A stretch of 10,169 bases of DNA from Actinomycetes bacterium (GTDB taxonomy: Bacteria > Actinomycetota > Actinomycetes > Actinomycetales > Actinomycetaceae): the NCBI GenBank assembly GCA_023426345.1, contig JAFAAX010000200.1, positions 1 through 10,169 of the forward strand, given 5' to 3'. Below are positions 6,147-10,169 of this stretch, piece after piece. The translations under genes were made by a program, and so were the position numbers. Under the pieces are notes generated by a model. It was not told the DNA's origin, did not search any database, and saw nothing but the letters and a program-made list of their open reading frames with translations. Position 1 is the first letter of the stretch, and every line of letters begins with the position of its first letter.

Positions 6147-6761
6147 TCAGTGGGCCGAGGGGTTGTGCCCGCTCGCCGCGTTGGCCAGCCTGGTCGACAG
6201 CGAGCGCAGCGTGAACAGCTCCGACGCGGACAGGCCGGTCGACTCGAGGATGGCCTGCTGGATCTCGTTGGCGTGGGCCCTCATGGCGTCGCCGCGCTCG
6301 GTGAGGGTGATGACGACGCGGCGCTCGTCGGCGTGGTCTCGCGTGCGCAGCACGAGTCCGCGCTGAGTGAGGCGGCGCAGCAGGGGGGACAGCGTCCCCG
6401 AGTCCAGGCACACGCGGTCGGAGAGATCGCGCACGGGAACGCCGTCGCGGTCCCACAGGGCCATCAGCACGAGGTACTGCGGGAAGGTGATCCCGTAGGG
6501 GTCCAGGATGTCGCGGTAGACGGCGTTGAGGGCGTGCGAGGCCCGGTAGAGGGAGAAGCAGACCTGCCGGTCGAGCAGCGTCGCGTCGGGACCCGGGTCC
6601 TGCAGCGGGGTGTCGCGGACCATCGGCAGCGTCGAGCCCGCGGAGGAGGCGTCCGGGGACTCGTCGGCGGACGGCATCTGATCGGGTTCCTCGGCGGTGC
6701 CCGCGCCCCGCCACGCGGGAGCGGAATGAGAGGAGGCGGAGGAGACCCGTGACGTGCCCAT
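6147..6761 (-). CDS. ohrR: OhrR-type organic-peroxide-sensing MarR repressor
   Basis: A 204-residue MarR-family protein resembling OhrR, which represses organic hydroperoxide resistance genes until a reactive cysteine is oxidised. The sensing site is well kept: Cys68 in DRQVCFSLYRASH, with tyrosines 4 and 14 residues later, the positions that contact the cysteine in Bacillus OhrR. The recognition helix region LDSGTLSPLLRRL (119-131) and wing RTRDHADERRVVITLTERG (139-157) match the family closely. There is no C-terminal partner cysteine, so it looks like the one-Cys type; a second cysteine at 118 precedes the recognition helix. A disordered extension of about 50 residues precedes the normal start. 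ATG 6761 is chosen because a promoter abuts it; a longer frame to 6857 reads through that promoter, and internal ATGs at 6677 and 6623 lack support. No ohr peroxidase gene is in the window, so its target lies elsewhere. It diverges from dnaK. Confidence 0.82.
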   Translation of the reverse strand: MGTSRVSSASSHSAPAWRGAGTAEEPDQMPSADESPDASSAGSTLPMVRDTPLQDPGPDATLLDRQVCFSLYRASHALNAVYRDILDPYGITFPQYLVLMALWDRDGVPVRDLSDRVCLDSGTLSPLLRRLTQRGLVLRTRDHADERRVVITLTERGDAMRAHANEIQQAILESTGLSASELFTLRSLSTRLANAASGHNPSAH

Positions 6762-6797
6762 GGCGGGGAGTATCGCACCGAGAATGGTTGTGCGCAA
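6762..6797 (-). promoter_or_regulatory. Leaderless ohrR promoter with candidate operator
   Basis: On the minus strand TTGCGC (complement of 6792-6797) and GATACT (complement of 6769-6774) are exactly 17 bases apart, and the ATG at 6761 follows 7 bases after the -10. Transcription should start at or next to the A of the start codon, giving a leaderless mRNA; no Shine-Dalgarno sequence is present. Between the boxes CGCAC (6774-6778) and GTGCG (6790-6794) form an inverted repeat with an 11-base spacer, a candidate site for autorepression. It does not match the AT-rich Bacillus OhrR operator, so this is tentative. Confidence 0.52.
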
Positions 6798-6860
6798 AAA
6801 GATTGCCGGAGCTCGTCCTGACCCCGGGGGATCCGCGCCGTTGCGCCGTTCCCGCACCTC

Positions 6861-6876
6861 GGGACGAGGGCGTCCC
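6861..6876. repeat. Small perfect hairpin with the GACGAGGGCG motif
   Basis: GGGACG (6861-6866) pairs with CGTCCC (6871-6876) around AGGG, and the motif GACGAGGGCG occupies 6863-6872. It lies between the divergent ohrR and dnaK promoters, about 100 bases from the ohrR start. It could insulate the two transcription units or be a member of the dispersed motif family. Confidence 0.4.
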
Positions 6877-6925
6877 TCCTCGATCGGACGGCGGTTTCGG
6901 TGAGGCCGGCATTGCGTTTACCAAG

Positions 6926-7027
6926 GGCCGGCTCCCCAGGCCGGCTCCCGCCGCCCCCGCCGGGCGGCCGGAAGAGCGCGGAAGCGCGCGGGCGGGCGCC
7001 ACCGGGAACGGCCGGAACGGCGGGAAT
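6926..7027 (+). repeat. Short direct repeats upstream of the dnaK promoters
   Basis: This GC-rich part of the 439-base ohrR-dnaK gap has no gene that I can support. GGCCGGCTCCC is repeated at 6926-6936 and 6939-6949 (13-base period). Five GGAA tetramers follow at 6970, 6980, 7005, 7014 and 7023, with steps of 10, 25, 9 and 9 bases, so most fall near one face of the helix. The last forms the -35-like part of a SigR/SigH-type promoter match. Their role is unknown. Confidence 0.35.
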
Positions 7028-7048
7028 AGACCACCCCACCGTGAGGTT
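7022..7048 (+). promoter_or_regulatory. SigR/SigH-like promoter match upstream of dnaK
   Basis: GGGAAT (7022-7027) is followed after 18 bases by GTT (7046-7048), the GGAAT-N18-GTT pattern of Streptomyces SigR and mycobacterial SigH stress promoters. In mycobacteria dnaK is a SigH target. The GTT lies inside the first HAIR operator, so HspR would block this promoter too. The match is short and could be chance. Confidence 0.38.
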
Positions 7049-7066
7049 GAGTACAGCAGACTCAAG
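7046..7066 (+). promoter_or_regulatory. HAIR operator 1 for HspR
   Basis: GTTGAGT-N7-ACTCAAG (spacer ACAGCAG) matches the HspR inverted repeat CTTGAGT-N7-ACTCAAG at 13 of 14 arm positions. HspR represses dnaK operons in Streptomyces, Mycobacterium and Bifidobacterium and is usually encoded after dnaJ, which here lies past the window edge. Its right arm also forms a second dyad with TTTGAG just downstream (CTCAA-GT-TTGAG, 7061-7072), giving an extra half-site. It is centred about 32 bases upstream of the housekeeping -35 box. Confidence 0.88.
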
Positions 7067-7082
7067 TTTGAGGCGGTCGCAG

Positions 7083-7111
7083 TTGCCACCGGGACGGCGC
7101 ACCCTTAGACT
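7083..7111 (+). promoter_or_regulatory. Housekeeping-type promoter of dnaK
   Basis: TTGCCA (7083-7088) and TAGACT (7106-7111) are separated by exactly 17 bases, a good SigA-type promoter. Transcription would start near 7118, inside HAIR operator 2, leaving a leader of about 80 bases that ends in AGGAAAGGA before the dnaK ATG. HspR on HAIR 2 would cover the -10 edge and start site, explaining repression. Confidence 0.68.
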
Positions 7112-7130
7112 TGAGTGCAACAGACTCAAA
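7110..7130 (+). promoter_or_regulatory. HAIR operator 2 for HspR
   Basis: CTTGAGT-N7-ACTCAAA (spacer GCAACAG) matches the HAIR consensus at 13 of 14 arm positions. The spacer resembles that of HAIR 1 at five of seven positions. The two operators are 64 bases apart centre to centre, close to six helical turns, so HspR dimers would lie on the same face. This copy overlaps the last bases of the -10 box and the expected transcription start. Confidence 0.88.
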
Positions 7131-7200
7131 GACATCCCGGAAGACCGCGGGATCGCCGCTCAGGCGGTTCCGAAGCGGTCGCAGGAAAGGACAGACACAC

Positions 7201-9071
<1,871 letters not shown>

Positions 9072-9075
<4 letters not shown>

Positions 9076-9752
9076 GCGAGAATCCGGAAGAGCGGGACGA
9101 GCGCGCGGATCAGGGCGGCGTCCCTGAGCCCTCCGACGACTCCCGCTCCCCGGAGGGCGCCCCCGCTGCGGGGGAGCCCACCGCTGAGGGGGCGTCGCCC
9201 TCGTCGAGGGGAGACATCGACGAGGGCGGCCCCGCCCGGCTGAGCGGGGAGCAGGAGCAGGACATGTCGGCCTTCGAGGACGACGTCGAGGACTCCGAGC
9301 TGTCGAAGGCGCTCGCCCAGGTCGGCCAGCTGGACGACGATCTAGCCCACGCGCGGGCGGACCTGTACAACCTCAACCAGGAGTACGGGAACTACGTGCG
9401 GCGCTCGAAGGAGTCGGCCTCCGTGCATCGGGCCGCGGGCCAGGAGGAGGTCGTTGCGGCGCTCATCGGCGTCCTCGACGACATCGACGCCGCGCGCGCC
9501 CACGGGGATCTGTCCGACGGCCCGTTCGCCGCCATCGCCCAGAAGCTCGAGGACACGCTGGGCACGCGGTTCGGGCTGGAGCGCTACGGAGCGGAGGGCG
9601 ACGCGTTCGACCCCGCCCTCCACGAGGCGCTCATGGCGCAGACCAGCGCCGAGGTCGACCACCCCGTGGTCAAGCAGGTCCTCCAGCCGGGCTACCGCCT
9701 GGGGAGCAAGGTCCTGCGCGCCACCAAGGTGCTCGTCGAGAACCCCGAGTGA
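9072..9752 (+). CDS. grpE: Nucleotide exchange factor GrpE
   Basis: A 226-residue GrpE, which as a dimer drives ADP release from DnaK. Residues 1-75 are acidic, Pro/Gly/Glu-rich and probably disordered. A long helix for dimer formation runs from about 76 to 125 (QLDDDLAHARADLYNLNQEYGNYVRRS), followed by LIGVLDDIDAARAHGD, and the beta head that contacts DnaK occupies about 164-224, with FDPALHEAL (179-187) and VLQPGYRLGSKVLRATKVLV (203-222). The start is GTG 9072-9074, overlapping the dnaK stop (GTGA), so translation is coupled; there is no strong separate ribosome site. The disordered segment contains a perfect 12-base inverted repeat (9196-9228). dnaJ follows after 91 bases. Confidence 0.96.
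9196..9228 (+). repeat. Perfect 12-base inverted repeat inside grpE
   Basis: CGCCCTCGTCGA (9196-9207) and TCGACGAGGGCG (9217-9228) are exact reverse complements around a 9-base loop. Both arms contain the dispersed GACGAGGGCG motif, one on each strand. It lies in the disordered acidic N-terminal part of grpE (codons about 42-52). An mRNA hairpin of this strength could slow translation or reduce grpE output relative to dnaK, but that is inference. Confidence 0.65.
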
Positions 9753-9802
9753 CACGGCGCGCCGGGCGCGGCGGCTCACGAGGGGAGCGGGCGGACACGG
9801 AC

Positions 9803-9847
9803 ATGGATCCGCAGATCGCACAGACCAGAGGGGGTGAGAGGCGGTGA
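9803..9847 (+). other. Possible 14-codon leader ORF coupled to dnaJ
   Basis: In the grpE-dnaJ gap an ATG at 9803 opens a frame reading MDPQIAQTRGGERR and stopping at TGA 9845-9847, which overlaps the dnaJ GTG (9844-9846) as GTGA. The same GTGA junction joins dnaK to grpE. The ribosome site for the small frame is weak (GGACACGGAC), so it may be chance. The rest of the gap, 9753-9802, is GC-rich with no other feature. Confidence 0.3.
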
Positions 9848-10169
9848 GCGGACAGGACTGGCTCGAGAAGGACTTCTACCGCACGCTCGGCGTCGCCAAG
9901 GACGCCGACGCGGACGCCATCAAGAAGGCCTACCGCAAGCTCGCCCGGAAATGGCATCCCGACCAGAACCCGGGGGACGCCAAGGCTGAGGAGAAGTTCA
10001 AGGAGATCGGCGAGGCCTACTCGGTGCTCTCCGACCCCGAGCAGCGCAAGCAGTACGACGCGATCCGCGCGATGGCCGGCGGCGGGGCGCGGTTCTCCGC
10101 CGGACCCGGCGGCGCGGGCGCGGGCGGCGCCGGCGGCTTCGAGGACCTCTTCTCCGCGATGTTCGGCGG
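9844..10169 (+). CDS. dnaJ: Co-chaperone DnaJ, N-terminal part
   Basis: The first 108 codons of a DnaJ (Hsp40), cut by the window edge. It delivers unfolded substrates to DnaK and stimulates its ATPase. The J domain is complete at about 10-73 (DFYRTLGVAKDADADAIKKAYRKLARKWHPDQNPGD...QRKQYD) with the essential His-Pro-Asp at 38-40. A Gly/Ala/Phe-rich linker starts near 79 (GGGARFSAGPGGAGAGG), followed by FEDLFSAMFG. The GTG start at 9844 is preceded by AGAGGGGG about 9 bases upstream, and gives the actinobacterial start (V/M)SGQDWLEKDFY. Zinc-finger and C-terminal domains lie beyond the window. An hspR gene is expected next, given the HAIR sites. Confidence 0.96.
   Translation, partial: MSGQDWLEKDFYRTLGVAKDADADAIKKAYRKLARKWHPDQNPGDAKAEEKFKEIGEAYSVLSDPEQRKQYDAIRAMAGGGARFSAGPGGAGAGGAGGFEDLFSAMFG

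Noticed and set aside
6762..6857. Longer ohrR reading frame starting at 6857
   Set aside because: The added 32 codons run through a good TTGCGC-N17-GATACT promoter that abuts the ATG at 6761.
5686..7089. Minus-strand open frame of 467 codons over rlmC and ohrR
   Set aside because: Out of frame with both recognised genes and runs through the intergenic promoter region; the translation is Arg/Pro/Gly-rich shadow sequence.
7111..7200. Longer dnaK start at the TTG at 7111
   Set aside because: It would begin inside the -10 box and HAIR operator 2 and adds 30 residues not found in Hsp70; ATG 7201 has a ribosome site and the canonical N-terminus.

Overview
The window is high-GC actinobacterial chromosome, most likely from the Actinomyces/Schaalia group (Actinomycetaceae). 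Evidence for this is the strong G/C preference at third codon positions, the dnaK-grpE-dnaJ order behind two HspR (HAIR) operators, a DnaK without the N-lobe insert of Gram-negative DnaK, and several genes that appear to be transcribed as leaderless mRNAs. The taxon is inferred from gene content and was not checked by a search. I see no tRNA, rRNA, insertion sequence or CRISPR array.

Layout. Bases 1-70 hold the start of an unidentified gene on the minus strand. An aldo/keto reductase (241-1083) and a MarR-family regulator (1309-1812) follow on the plus strand. The rest of the left half reads leftwards: a GNAT acetyltransferase (1888-2340), a GT2 glycosyltransferase fused to a GtrA membrane domain (2428-3570), a membrane-anchored phosphodiester glycosidase (NAGPA) protein (3567-4679, overlapping the glycosyltransferase by 4 bases), an RlmC-type 23S rRNA m5U methyltransferase (4854-6104) and an OhrR-type peroxide-sensing repressor (6147-6761). 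A 439-base divergent control region then leads to the heat-shock operon on the plus strand: dnaK (7201-9075), grpE (9072-9752) and the first 108 codons of dnaJ (from 9844).

How the genes work together. DnaK, GrpE and DnaJ form the Hsp70 chaperone cycle. Two near-consensus HspR operators flank a good housekeeping promoter, and a SigR/SigH-like promoter match overlaps the upstream operator. The GT2-GtrA and NAGPA genes form a tight two-gene unit, probably acting on polyprenyl-phosphate sugars at the membrane and modifying a cell-envelope glycan. This pair is the best candidate here for a poorly described system. OhrR and RlmC are probably co-transcribed.

Structure outside the genes. A 10-mer, GACGAGGGCG, occurs eight times (four per strand), often next to or inside perfect hairpins, and two copies sit in a 17-base exact repeat. 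A nested inverted repeat fills the gap between the methyltransferase and the glycosidase. Four start codons lie 6-7 bases after a TANNNT -10 box. A run of nine G lies near the start of the partial gene at the left edge, and a 14-codon upstream ORF ends exactly on the dnaJ start.
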